A stretch of DNA of 64,000 nt, from NCBI GenBank assembly GCA_009193035.1, contig SWDT01000001.1:1302001-1366000 (forward strand). Reading direction: 5' to 3'. The number at the start of each line of letters is the position of its first letter. Positions within the stretch are counted from its first letter, which is position 1. The translations under genes and the position numbers were made by a program. The notes beneath the pieces are model-generated. The model was not told the DNA's origin. It worked only from the letters and a program-made list of their open reading frames with translations, and made no database searches. Source of the stretch: Halicephalobus mephisto. Taxonomy: Eukaryota; Nematoda; Chromadorea; Rhabditida; Panagrolaimidae. This document shows positions 11,501 through 24,436 of this stretch, one piece after another.

Positions 11501-13808
11501 GGATCTGTACTCTGACCGACGATCGATTTCAGATAGTAGTAAAGAGCACCGTTCTGACGGTGATCCTCAAACAACTTGATGATCTTGTCAGGTCCGAGGA
11601 AATCACTGTATTTAGTAGCAATTAGTGTTGCGAGCTGGACTCTTTCTGGACCACCATGTTTGATTAGCTCTTGAACACATTCGAAACAGTCTTCTGCCGA
11701 GAGTTTCCCACAAAATTCAACAATCTTCTCGTTGTCGAACTGATTCATCAACGCCAAACACCGCTTAATGTCGCTCACATTGTCATAGAGCTCCAAGGCA
11801 TGTTCATAGAGTTGGGCCTTTTCACACAACTGAGCGATATATGGTTTATCGTAGTAACTGAAGATTCGACGAGAAAGAATAGCCTCAGCAACCTTCGGAG
11901 TGTGATTCAGGTTCATCTCAATAGCACGCGTCTGAAGACGTCCATGCTCTGGAAGGTCTTCTTTCAAATACCGGAAAAGGAACTTGGTACAATTCTCAAC
12001 TTCGCTGAACTCTTCGAAGCAATCTACAATCTTCTCGGGATCGACCAACACAGTCGGGCCAGAAATCAACGAATAAGCAAAGTCAGCAGTTTTCGGGGAA
12101 TGAGAAGTAATAACGTTCCGCAGAATACCGATCCAATCAGGAGAATAGTTCGTCGTCTTGCAATATTGTAAGATCTTCTCGTATTCTCCTTGCTCTGCCA
12201 ACAACTGAACCACCTTGCCTGGACAATCATTTGCTTGAATATAAATCTTCATAGCGAGAGTAGGGTTCACACGTTTGACTAGATCACCGAGTTCTTCGCA
12301 GGCAGTCAGCTTCTTCTCGTTCAACAACTTCTCCACCAATTCAGGGCGGTTCTGAGTAACAGCGGCTCCAGAAATCTCCAAGGTCTCCACTTTGTTCAAG
12401 ACAGCGTTTGGGTTCTTCAAGATCGCATTAAAGTAAATGTTAGCGACAGATGTTCCATTGACCTGAGGAAGGGAACGGAAAAGCCTCAAAGTCTCGGGCG
12501 TTCTTAACACAGGAGTTGACGCGGCAAGTTCAGCAGCTTTCACATAATCTCTGTCGTTGTTGAAAAGCTGGTTGAAACGATGAGCAACAAGTTCTTCAGC
12601 TCCGGGAAGGGCACAACGAGTAGCAAACTTCAGAGCAAGTTCGTGTTTGCCGTTATGGATCATGAATGGAACAAAAGCTTGTTCATTCACCGTAATCGCG
12701 ACGATCTGAAACTCCACATAAGAATTTGGCAAAACAAGGCACTCATTACAGAATTATCAGCCGTGAGGATGAAGTAACCGCCGTAGGGTTCCCAAGGAGT
12801 TGTCACAACAGCTGCAGCATTCAGTCGGATCGAGGAGTGATACACCGGTGTTAAAGACTCCAACTCATAGGCAAAGATGTTGTTAAATTTGCTAAGTACA
12901 TGAATAAGGCCGAACCTCTCTGAGATGCGGATAGCAACAGGATAATCACCGATGTCGTTGAATGGAACATCTGCCACTTTCTTTTGGAAAGTTTCAGAGC
13001 CACCTGGGCTGACTTCAACGACGCTCATCTGAAATTTAAGCAGTAATAAACCAAACTACTGAGAACCAACCCTTCCGACGTTAGTAGTTTTGGGGGTCTT
13101 CTGGCCAATAACGAGCAAAGTAGATGGATTGGAGTTACTACCGACGGTATATGAAGCAAACGCCATTTGGTAGGCTTCAATAAGTTGAGTGGCAGATCTA
13201 TCGACAGAGAAGAGCTGAACTTGAGTGTTTAAGTCATTTCCGTCCTTAGGAGTCTGAGCGAGGATGTAGAAGAACTCTTTCTTCGCATCCATCCCAGCCC
13301 CAGCGACTTTGTGGCTCAGCAGATTAGCGTGTCTGTCGAATACTTTCTTGGGAACATCATTTTCTGTGTAATTCCAACGATAAAATGCACGATCCGTTAC
13401 CAAGACAATAGTCTTCTCGTTGGCGAACCTCCAGTAGGCCAGTTCATGTTCAAAGTTGGCACCGGTTACTCTCTTCTGACCTTGAACATCATAAATTTGC
13501 AACTTTCCTTGAGATAAAAGGGCTAGATGAGGCAAAGTAGGGTGCACAATCATTTCTTGAGCAGCTACTGAACGACGGATTAACACATCACGATTAAATA
13601 GATCCGTGAAGATCACTTCCGGACCTTCTGCTCCTTTCCCAATGAAAGCCGCATGTTTGCCTTCTAGAGCGGATTTAAGAACAGTTCCTAGCGGCTTTCC
13701 ACGTTCCAACTGGGATAACTGGAAATTTCGGGAATTTAACGCGATACGAATAGGGGAACTTACCGATGTCAACTCTGAAAATGCCAAAGGGGCATTCAAA
13801 CCGGCCAT
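8588..13808 (-). CDS. CLTC: Clathrin heavy chain
   Basis: Seven exons: 13764-13808, 13071-13718, 12750-13028, 11362-12705, 9032-11320, 8685-8988 and 8588-8640; phases agree and give 1653 residues, close to the usual 1675-1680. The protein forms the triskelion leg of coated vesicles at plasma membrane and trans-Golgi. An N-terminal beta-propeller (residues 1 to about 330) is followed by the alpha-helical leg repeats, with clear matches such as VVCFACVEKKEFHLAMVCGL and YLEFHPLLLNDLL, and the C-terminal trimerisation region ending AMPYYIQVMK. The propeller is unusually diverged from typical animal clathrin, while the proximal leg is well kept. The last exon supplies only 17 residues; if its 44-nt intron is not removed, translation stops at 8680. 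The first intron (45 nt) is in frame. A fast-evolving lineage or a second paralogue would both explain the divergence. Confidence 0.95.
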
Positions 13809-15206
13809 TGTTCACGTCAGCTACAATAAATAACCAGAACAGACCCTGAAAACACCACCTTGAAGAAATTCATATATAAAACTGGAGAACGTTAAACACG
13901 CGAATACCAGTCGAAATGGAAGTCCGAACTAACATTTGTATGCTGAATCATCAAATTGAAAAGGCCGAATTCTTTACTGTGTGACGCGCGAATTCGAAAG
14001 TTTTAATTACATCAGACCGAGATCGGGGCAACGGGCTGGCAGATATGATAAACAAAATAAACCAAAGTGGCAGACAGCCGGTTCTAACCGGAAAAGTAAC
14101 AAAATTAATTTGCATTGAACTTTTGTTGTTTTTGTCGCAGAAAATTGCGCACATATCGATTAGAGGATCCTGGTTGAAACGTCACGTACATAGACAAGAG
14201 ATAAATCAATATTTTAGTTCAAAATGCATTATTACGCATATTAAATTTCAACAGTGTCTTTTTCGGACAAAATAACATTACAAGGTGCCTTTTAAACTCA
14301 TCTCGTACACGTGGCAAAAATGATCCCCGTTGTGACAAGGACTCAATTAGGCAGTCACCCGCGAAGCCGAGATCGCGCACAGAAGGATGGTATCGTCAGG
14401 GAGAAAATCAGAGAAGAAAAATGGAGGTAATCAGCTTTCGGCATTGAGGGAGACTTCAATGGAAAGGAAAAAATCATCAAATTGGTCACTGTGAAAACGA
14501 GAGGCACAATGACGGGAAACAGTGGGGAGAACGTCTTGATGGAGTGAATGTGGCTGACGGATAGCGCGAGTGGAAGTGTTCGCGCGATGTTCTCTTTTTT
14601 TCGGTTCTCTCTCGCCCCACTCTCTCGCAAAGCATAGTGGAAAGACGGACAAACCACAAAAGAATGCGGGCGCCAACGTCCGTTTTGCTGCTTCTTTGCG
14701 AGCTTTCTTGTCGCATGGTTCCCTCCTGACATCAAATGAATCAATAGGTGCGCGTTTTGTAACGCGTAATAAGACGCGTGCTATGCTTACCTCCGCTGGA
14801 AACTGATTTTGCCCGGCTTAACTTTCCTTCTCGATTAAATAGATAAGCTGCCTATCTATGAATGAAGAATTTTATGCGATTCAATTTGGTTCCCATCATA
14901 TGGTGTTATCAGTTATTTTCTCTCTTATCGATCAGTTCTAACGACTGAACAATTCTGTCAACCATGTGGTTTTTCCAATTGTTGCAAAACGCAAACTCAA
15001 ACGAGAGTCGGTTTTATATGTTTTGGTGTTTAGAGTCGGCCACCTTGCTTTCAAGAACAACTGTTGGTGAAACGGATTCGATTTTTCTCCATGTTTGATT
15101 TATCATTTGTCTTTACTTCGTTGGAACAAAGACAACTAGAATTGGATTTGTTCTTTCTCTTGGTTGTTCACTATTTGCAGATTCATTACTAACGCTCTAA
15201 TCAATA
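13809..15206. other. Divergent promoter region between clathrin and myotubularin genes
   Basis: No coding exon is supported although several frames are open at 14355-14806. The section 14560-14720 is relatively rich in C/T and G/A runs (CTCTCTCGCCCC, GCGCG) and contains CACGTG-like and GACG words, compatible with a promoter or 5' leader. No tRNA or other structured RNA was recognised. Confidence 0.35.
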
Positions 15207-15377
15207 ATGCGCATGATTTATCTACTAGCTCTGTTTTTCTGTACTTTTGTTTGGTTTTCCCTCAGTGTCGAATCAGGAACGTTGGTTTTCCCATGCCCTA
15301 TGGCCCTTGAGTCATCTGCTTCCATAGGGAGAACACGCTGCGTCGATCGTTCTTTTATTACATTCTACGCTTTTCAG
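15207..15377 (+). other. Possible alternative first exon with signal-peptide-like start
   Basis: An ATG at 15207 opens 57 codons beginning with a strongly hydrophobic stretch (YLLALFFCTFVWFSLSV) and ends at a GTGAAT donor in phase 0. It could splice in frame to the second myotubularin exon at 15673, replacing the exon at 15449-15613, or it may be non-coding leader with a fortuitous frame. If spliced to the acceptor before 15426 the frame would close quickly. No independent support. Confidence 0.25.
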
Positions 15378-15448
15378 GTGAATTGTCAAGGTTATTTGGT
15401 TTCTATCTTTTCATTTTGCAATTAGATTGATTTTGTCGGTTCTAATAA

Positions 15449-18400
15449 ATGCCTTGCACTATTGAGGCTCCACGTGACGTCGATGTCGATGGTATGCTGG
15501 AGACGAGCAGTACATCCACAGATCAGGGCATCACGCTGAATCTGCCGGAATCCAATGGATCGATTAAAACAACCACAGACAATTTTTATTCCAATAACGT
15601 TCATCGTAATCAGGTTAGTTCCATTTTTGATTCGATCGGAAACTCGTTTTATATAAAAAGTTTTATTTTCAGTCCCGTTCTATGGGTAATGCGAGTAATG
15701 GTAAAATTTCCAACGAAATTGGTCCATTACCTGGAGAGAAGCTTGAGAAATACGACGATGTTCTTTGTGACTGTGATTTATATTTCTCTACCTATCGTAT
15801 TGTTCTTATCCTGAAGAACAAGGATGGATTTGCAATCGTCCCTACTTTGGATTTAGACACTGTGGAAGCCCGTGACGTGTGTCTCCAATTGAATTGTAAA
15901 GATGGAAGAATAATTCGGTCAGTTTCATGTTTCCCTGTATTTTTTACCATTGCACTTTCAGATTGAAAGCGACAACGAATGAAGCTGCTTGTGCCTTGTA
16001 CAAGAAGTTTACACAGATTTCTACAGGGAAACGAGAGTTGTGTAGAGATATTTATGCATACAATTTCCGACAGGAAGTAGCCCACACCCAGAGACCCCCC
16101 TGGATTAAAGCTGGAGCTGGCGGGATCAAAGATGCCAATCAAGGGCTGAATGACTTGAAGAAAGAATTCGAATATCTGGGCTACGACTCGAAGAAATGGC
16201 GAATTACTGAAGCCAATGATCAGTTCAAGCTGTGTCGAACCTACCCACAATATTTAGTAGTACCTTCCGCTGTTAGTGACGAAGACCTGCATAGAGTCCA
16301 TAATGGCCGTTTCTTCTCTAGATTCCCTGTTGCTGTGTGGAGATGTAAAGCTTCTGGAGCTGTCTTACTTCGTAGTGCCCAACCTACAATTAGCTGGCTA
16401 GGAGCTGCAAACGAGGACGATCTTAGGTACATAGATACAATTTATAATTCAGTTCCATCTTCCTCTGGTGGTGAGTCGTTCTGTATTCACCTTCCCCTTA
16501 TCTATCGAGAAATTTCAGAGAGGAAACAAAAATTACTTATTCTTGATGCGAGAAGTTATACAGCTGCATGGGCAAACCGTGCGAAAGGTGGTGGTTTCGA
16601 GGGGAGTGATACCTACGTCAACAGTGATATCGAGTTCATGGCGTTGCCAAACATCCACAACGTCCGATATAGCTTCTCTCAACTACGTAATGTTGCCCAT
16701 TCCACAGACGACGCCACGTTTTTAACAAATCTTCACAACAGTCAGTGGTTTCACTGTATCGGCACTCTGATTAAAACAGCAATGAGATGTACAGAAGCTT
16801 TGCTTTCTGGCAGAAGTGTCCTGGTCCATTGTTCTGATGGATGGGATAGAACTGCTCAGATTATTGCTCTCTGCAAAGTGATGTCTGATCCTTACTACCG
16901 GACTTTTGAGGTTTGCTCATTCGATTATTAATTAATTACATTCACGAAAGTAACGGGAAATTACTTCGTTTGACTATCAAATTTAACACTTAATTCTATG
17001 AGAAAAAGGGAACGGAAAATACCTAGGGAAGGCAAAAAAGAGAAGTGCTGTCCATTTGTTGCTAAAAAATGAAAAAGATTCGTTTTGAGAAAAGCATCCC
17101 TTTATTTTCTACTGTAGGAAAGCGAAAATTTGTACATGGACAATTTTTGGCAAACATGGCCAGAAAACTGTTCTTTTTAAAGCTGAAAGTTTGGCGTTTT
17201 ATTCCTATTCACGAGATCCAGGCTTCTCTGAATTTAGCTCTGGGGGATTTCATAAAAAGATGGATTTTGTTGATTTTATTTATAAAATGTATATCTTCAG
17301 GGCTTCAAATACATCGTTCAACGAGATTGGATCGAATTTGGTCACAAATTCGCCGATCGAAATGGGGTTTTGAATGAAGATCCAAATGAACGCTCTCCGA
17401 TATTCTTGCAGTGGCTTGATTGTGTCCATCAACTGTGGCATCAAAATCCTCGAGAATTCCAGTTTAATCAGCGTTATTTGGTAAGTTCCCCCATCGGCGC
17501 TGTCATTATCGATTTTGTTTCAGATGAAACTTGCCCAACACAGCTATTCAGGATTGTTTGGAACATTCCTTTTCAACTCTGTAGCCGACGCCAGTGCTTA
17601 TAGTGTCCAGACTGGTCGTGATAACTACGATGCCGATTCTGTCAGTATTGATGCTGTTGAATTATTCACAGTCTGGGACTACCTCAACGAAGAAAACAAA
17701 CAATTTGTTAACGTGTCCCATAATCCAAAATGTTCCGTTTTGAAGTGTAAACCCGGAATTCCGTTTTTCCGTCTTTGGTCAGAAGTCTATCGGTGTACGG
17801 AATTCGAAACGGCGATTAATAACATTGTTGACGAGAACTGCTCAACTCCGAATATTGCATCATCGGGGCAGGTTGATCCAGACCGTATTTCTAACATTTC
17901 AAGATCACAATCTGTTAGTAGTCTGGTATCTGCTGGCGATGTACATGGGTAATTGTTTTAATTTCCCTACTGCTTTAAGTGGGTTATTGTAGATCGACTC
18001 ACACTGCCCCATCTTATCCCGCTCCTATTCACTCGATTGCATCTGGATCTCCACATTGCGGTTTCACGAATCACGTGAGTCGTGCCAGTCAGGATTCTCA
18101 CAGTGATTCGAATTGGAAAGATAATATCGACGTCGATGGCTTAAACAAGGTGTCCATTGAACCAGAAGATACTGTTCTGGATTTGGTTTTCCATCTTCAG
18201 AAACAGAACGAAAATGAGGTTATCAAAAGGGTATGTTTTTTTGTGGCATCTATTTTTATTCCCGGGTCCTTTCTAGATGAACTCCATTAATCTTGATACT
18301 CATCTGGTTGATGACTTTGTGACAGTGACTCCTGTAAAACCGACAACAAATGGTGTTGCATACAACGGAACCCAGAAACCAAGAATTAATGGGTTTACGA

Positions 18401-18480
18401 CAGGTGCTGAGAACGGATCTACATGCGCCGATGCTGAGAACGTACCAACTCGTGGCGGTGAACGTATATCCGTGAAGTAG
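15449..18480 (+). CDS. MTMR3: Myotubularin-related phosphoinositide 3-phosphatase, MTMR3/4 type
   Basis: Exons 15449-15613, 15673-15917, 15962-16910, 17301-17480, 17524-17948, 17993-18230 and 18277-18480 give 801 residues. An N-terminal GRAM/PH-like region (about residues 60-150) is followed by the phosphatase domain with the active-site loop HCSDGWDRT (CX5R complete), so catalysis on PI3P and PI(3,5)P2 at endosomes is expected. The sequences LDARSYTAAWANRAKGGG and FLQWLDCVHQLW place it with MTMR3/MTMR4 (nematode mtm-3). These relatives end in a FYVE zinc finger; here the tail is Ser/Thr/Asn-rich and stops at 18478-18480, with no Cys-rich WxxD..CxxC block seen in this or the following 600 bp. 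Intron 3 (390 nt) is long for this window. Confidence 0.9.
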
Positions 18481-19575
18481 AAGGAAATGCTAGATTTGCT
18501 GATCGTTTGATATGTAGTTGATAGTTCTGAGTCGCATTACGGGCGATTATGAATATCTAGTCGTCTGGATAGCAACGCATCTTGAATTGTAATTGACAGC
18601 GAACACGCGTAGCTTCGTAGTTTTTCTGCCGTCTGATATCACTTTATCTATCCTGGTATGTTAATTCTTTGCCTTCTTTATTTAGAGATCCTATCGCGTA
18701 GCAAATGTCCAAAGTTTTTGGATATTTTTCGGGGATATTATGGGTCTTGAGCTCACGATACATGCGTACCAATCTGTCATTTGCTCACGGTTTTTATTTT
18801 TTTGTGTTTCATCACCATGACGGCAGCTATTTTATTTTTTTATCAACTCTAAAACGGTCGAATCCCTGTGATTTTACAAATGTGTGTCTTGTCTTTCAGT
18901 CTCGAACTTTTCGGTTACACAGGGTATTCAAGCAATTTGACTAAATCTTGTCTTTTTGCCATTTGTATCTTTGCTGTCGATGAATATGATTTTAAGAAAT
19001 CGAAATGACTGTGGTACCAATTGAAACGTGTTGCAAAAATGAATAAATGTGCTTCAACTTTCGGTGAAACGTTTATGAATGTGGTCTTTGTTTCATTGAA
19101 ACGAGAATTGGGTTCTCTGTCGTTGAAAAAATGAGACCGATCAGATAACATTTGGCTTGATCGGCGGCTTTTGGAGTAATCATGGATTCGGGATAATGGA
19201 TTTGATGGGAAGTGCCAAGTGTGCCGAAGAGAGATTTCCTAAGAGTGTGGTTTGCATAATGTGTTCCTACTGGTCTTTGATCTTTTCAAACCCGACCTGA
19301 TCTAATTGCGGTGTTTCGTACTTTCAAGGAAAAAATAGACACTTGATCTATGAAGAGACTGAAATTTTGGTTTTCATAATCCGAATTCTGATGCAAAATG
19401 AGTCCTAGTATCAGTCACGTTTCCATGTCGACGAAATCTTTCCCGACGTGTAAACGATCACCACGTGACAAATCTAGAAGTTTCCCAAAGGAAGAAATGA
19501 TCTACCTGGAAAAGCTCCGCCTAACATCACTGATCTTTTCCGAAGTTTTTCTGATATAAAAGAAGTAGGATTTTT
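18481..19575. other. Intergenic region upstream of HPD
   Basis: No exon with coding character or splice support. I looked here for a FYVE exon belonging to the upstream myotubularin gene and saw none. The final part is presumably the HPD promoter. Confidence 0.4.
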
Positions 19576-20851
<1,276 letters not shown>

Positions 20852-20989
20852 AAACCCAAATTTATCGATTCTCAAGTTTTTGCGGTAGAATTTGCTCAAT
20901 TTTCATTGAATATTTGGTTTTCGTATAAATCACGTTTAATGCTCTTATTTATTTCCATTTTACATAAAATTTGAAATACTCATCATGAA

Positions 20990-22460
20990 CTACCAAAGGA
21001 AGAAAATGATCAGTCCAAAAGTGACCAAAGAATAAATAAAAAAGAAAGCCATTCTTAAAACGTTGCTAAGAAGATAAGAATCTTGTTCTGATTGTGGTTC
21101 TTCTGTTTTTGTTATTTCAATGATATTTTCTTCATCTGATGATTTCTCTGGTTCAATTTGTTCTTTTTGCTTCAAATTCCTAATTGCATTTAAGTAGTTG
21201 ACGTATTTTTGGGGAAGTTTGGTCTCTCGCAAAACCAATCGTTTGTTGATCAAATGGGCAACCATGGCGATAACAGTCATGATTAGAAGAGCATCAGCAA
21301 AAACCACTGAAATGATTATTTCCAAAGAGTTGAATAACAATAAACTTACCGATCGGAGGAGCGTTTCCGACTGCCGGAGGGAGTTGTTTCATGTAGTCTT
21401 GAAGGAAAATGACTTGGATGAAGAGGTTTCCGATCGTGATCATGAGTCCATGTTCGGGTTTGGGCAGGAGAAAAGAGAGAATGTTGAAGATAGCAGAGGT
21501 CAAAGCTGGTAACCCCATGGTTACCCAATAGAGAGTTGCAGATCTCTCGAAAGTGAAATAAACCATCAATATAGACCAAGTCTGAGCAGCTTCTATGGCA
21601 TTTGCAGGTTTTTCATTGGTAAATTTCCTTCTTCTGAAGTAAGTAACGTTGATAGTTGTGTCCACAAGTTTCCATTCCCCTATATGTTTGTTTTCTGCTT
21701 GTTCCCCCCAGCCGAGGAGGATACTCGGAGCCAGGTCGTAGTAGTTCTCAAGGACGACCTCATTCATTCTCCCCTGAGGGTACAGTCTCAAGGTACAGTG
21801 TTGGACATCATAGGGATATTTAGAGTAGTCGAAATGGCACCCTATCTTCATGAGGAAAGTCGGGTAAATCTGGACCTTCGTAGTCGTAGAGGACGTCGAT
21901 TCCAGAGTGGCGTGGGAACGACGGGAGATTTCGAAGTACTGGTTGATTCCTGAGACACTGTTTGCCACTTTCAAGTCTGGTTGCCAGAGTTCCCACTGTT
22001 TCGCCATAGTGTTCCGGATGTTGTTGAATTCAGCAGGGTCCCAGACGGCAATTTCATCCATCCAAGTCTGTAATGCTAATTTAATAATTATCCACAGTAA
22101 CCGATTACCAAATAAATATGTCCATTAAGAGTCAAAGTCTGTTGAGATTCGTCTATGCTGAAGTGCATCACGTAAATATGGGCTTTGACCGTAATCGGAA
22201 GGGATTGATTCCTCACTGGTTTCGTTTTCCTGTTATAGTAATTCAGGATTTTTTTCTGAAGAGCTGATTGCTCTTCTACGTATGTTTTATTTATAATTTC
22301 TATAAGAACAATGTTATTTCCTAATTTTAAAAACATAAAAACCATCAGGTTGCTCCGGTCGTGGAGCCGGATTCAGGTCGTCCAGGCTGATGTCAGCAGA
22401 AGATTTACTCAACGAAATAAACACACAAGTAAGAAATAATAGCTGCTTGAAACCTGGCAT
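20990..22460 (-). CDS. Cys-loop ligand-gated ion channel subunit
   Basis: Exons 22343-22460, 22109-22299, 21350-22067 and 20990-21306 give 447 residues. A signal peptide (LLFLTCVFISLS) is followed by the extracellular ligand-binding domain, with the diagnostic 13-residue disulphide loop CHFDYSKYPYDVQHC. Three hydrophobic segments follow (the first around SILMVYFTFERSATLYWVTM), then a charged intracellular loop rich in Glu/Lys and a last helix at the C-terminus. No vicinal Cys pair is visible in the C-loop, so it would not be an acetylcholine alpha-type subunit. It fits the large nematode-type lgc/acr-like group, but the ligand and ion selectivity cannot be told. It lies 444 bp downstream of the K+ channel locus, same strand. 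Confidence 0.88.
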
Positions 22461-22904
22461 TGCTGAAGCTTTGTCTTGGAATAAAATTATTTTCTTGACT
22501 AACCGAATATCCTGAGGCTTTGTTTATCATTGAAATTCGAGAATCATCCTCGATCGACGCAAACTAGCGAACAAAACGCGAAACAGTATCCACCACGCTT
22601 TGTTGCCCGTTCACATTAAGCGAGAACTGATCTCAATAAATGTAAACAGAATAGTTTGTTTAGGCAATAAATTCCCCAGAAGCCAAAGGTAGGAAAGAGT
22701 TGATTTAGCAAAGCAAGGGAAAATCCGGAAAAGTCCTTTTGAAGCGCCGTCTTTCGGCATTATGCCTCGGTGAACATCAGCCGAAAATTTTCGCCTAATT
22801 TCATCCTGTTTTCCGTTAATCAACATGCCCTACTGTACAAGTGCTGTGTCATCAATCTACAGTAATTTTATTAAGAGTTAAACCAGGTATTCTAGGAGAC
22901 TTAA
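22461..22904. other. Intergenic region between K+ channel and Cys-loop receptor genes
   Basis: No coding exon seen. Expected to contain the 3' end of channel module B and the promoter of the receptor gene on the minus strand. Confidence 0.35.
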
Positions 22905-24436
22905 TTAAAGCATCTTGTTGCACTTTGAGGATTTGTGGATATGAGTCCCGTGGAGACTCGATTGGCTTGCCTTCCTGTTCTTTTCGTCATTTCTGGGCGA
23001 GACAATGAAAAGCGTAGGTCCTCCAAGACCGCTCAATCCTGAGGCATTTCCGGAGTTGAGGGAATTTCCGCCAAATACCATTGGTGAATTCCTGTTTGCA
23101 ATAGTGCTGAGAAGAGTGGCTGTTGTGGTTCTTCCAACGATCGGTTTGATTTCATGTGGTTGAAGAATCCTTCGTCGTTGTCTCGGCATCTTGGATCTCG
23201 CTTTGGCATGAGAGTAGAACATGGCAAAGTTGGAGACTATAACAGGGACAGGGAGGGCGATGGTCAAGACACCCATGAGGGCACAGAAAGCCCCGACAAC
23301 CATCCCCAGATGGGTTTGAGGGATCTGGAAATGGCAATTAAGGACTTCCAGCAGAAGATAGTTACCATATCTCCAAAACCAATTGTAGTGATGGTAATCA
23401 AAGACCACCAGAGACCAATAGGTATGGATTCGAATTGATTTTTCGGGTTATGACCCACTCTTTCGGCATAGTAGACCAAAGAGGCGAACATGATGATACC
23501 AAGAAGGACAAAGAAAACCAGCAGCAATAGTTCCTTAAAATTTAAACCACTAATCAGATCAACGGTAACAACAAACCCTCATTGAAGCCTTAAAAGTCTG
23601 AATCAAAATCTTCAATCCTAACGAATGCTGGGTCAACTTGAATAACCTCAATATCCTAACAATAGAGAAAAATTCCAAAGTGTCTCTTTTCTTCCCAGCA
23701 AAAATGTACTCCAGAACCCAGTCCAGATAGAACGAACAAGTCGCCATAAAGTCGATCACTGCCAAAGGCTCTTTGATGAAGGCCATTTTATTTGGAGAAA
23801 AAATAAATCTAGTTGTCAGCTCGAAGGAGAACCACAAGTTGCAGATCAGTTCGAGATAGAAAAAATGAGGATGAGCTCTGAAATTATTGGTTGAAGTGAA
23901 ATTTAAAAATTAATTAGGGAGTTTGTTGTTCATCGGAAATGTAGAAATATAATAAAATATTAATAAAGTATTTAAAAAATCAGAAAACAAAGTAGAATCG
24001 AAAATATTTAGGATTTAAATATTTCTATACGTAGCAATTTTGGCGAAGCGTTCTAATGGACAATTTATTTTTTAAAATCAGACGCGAATGAGCCCAATTT
24101 TTCCTCTTTTTTGCAATAAAACCAGCGCCAGTGCATTTGGATTAATCTAATTTTTTTGTTTTTATATGAAAATAATTTACAAATACTCTATTTTTTCCTG
24201 CTTTTATTGAAATATTAGCATTTCAATAACACCCTATTCGGTTGATACGAAGAAGGTCTTGGAACTTACTTTGTAGAATTTTTCACGAGAAGCAGGTTCA
24301 TCGGCTGAAGAGATGCATTGTAACCTGGCAGATTTGAATAAATTGAAAGATCTGGAACACGGAAATATGGATGAGTTTTAAGGCAAAAACAGAATATTGA
24401 AATAAGAACAAAGAATATTGAAACTGCTGATAATGC
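22905..24436 (-). CDS. KCNC: Kv3 transmembrane module B (S1-S6 and C-terminal tail)
   Basis: Exons 24270-24436, 23577-23877, 23366-23533 and 22905-23324 (352 codons with stop). The first exon starts after a TTTCAG acceptor in phase 0 with [15 protein letters not shown] (S1) and [14 protein letters not shown]2 is [16 protein letters not shown]4 is [16 protein letters not shown], the pore has TIGFGDM, S6 has PVPVIV. The S1-S2 linker holds two N-glycosylation-like sites (NAS, NST). Exon boundaries partly differ from module A: A splits S2-S4 with an extra intron and divides the tail after LQ, while B keeps these together. It therefore arose by an old duplication rather than a recent one. A separate, T1-less gene is the alternative reading. 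Confidence 0.85.

Noticed and set aside
14355..14806. Overlapping open frames on both strands in the clathrin-myotubularin spacer
   Set aside because: They share no motif, have no matching splice phases, and follow from the low AT content of this promoter-like stretch.
17069..17377. Open frame inside myotubularin intron 3
   Set aside because: It runs into the next exon out of frame (17301 is read in another frame by the gene), so it is a by-product of the exon.
18705..18944. Frame considered as a possible missing FYVE exon of the myotubularin gene
   Set aside because: No CxxC pairs and no acceptor in phase; composition is Phe/His-rich by chance.
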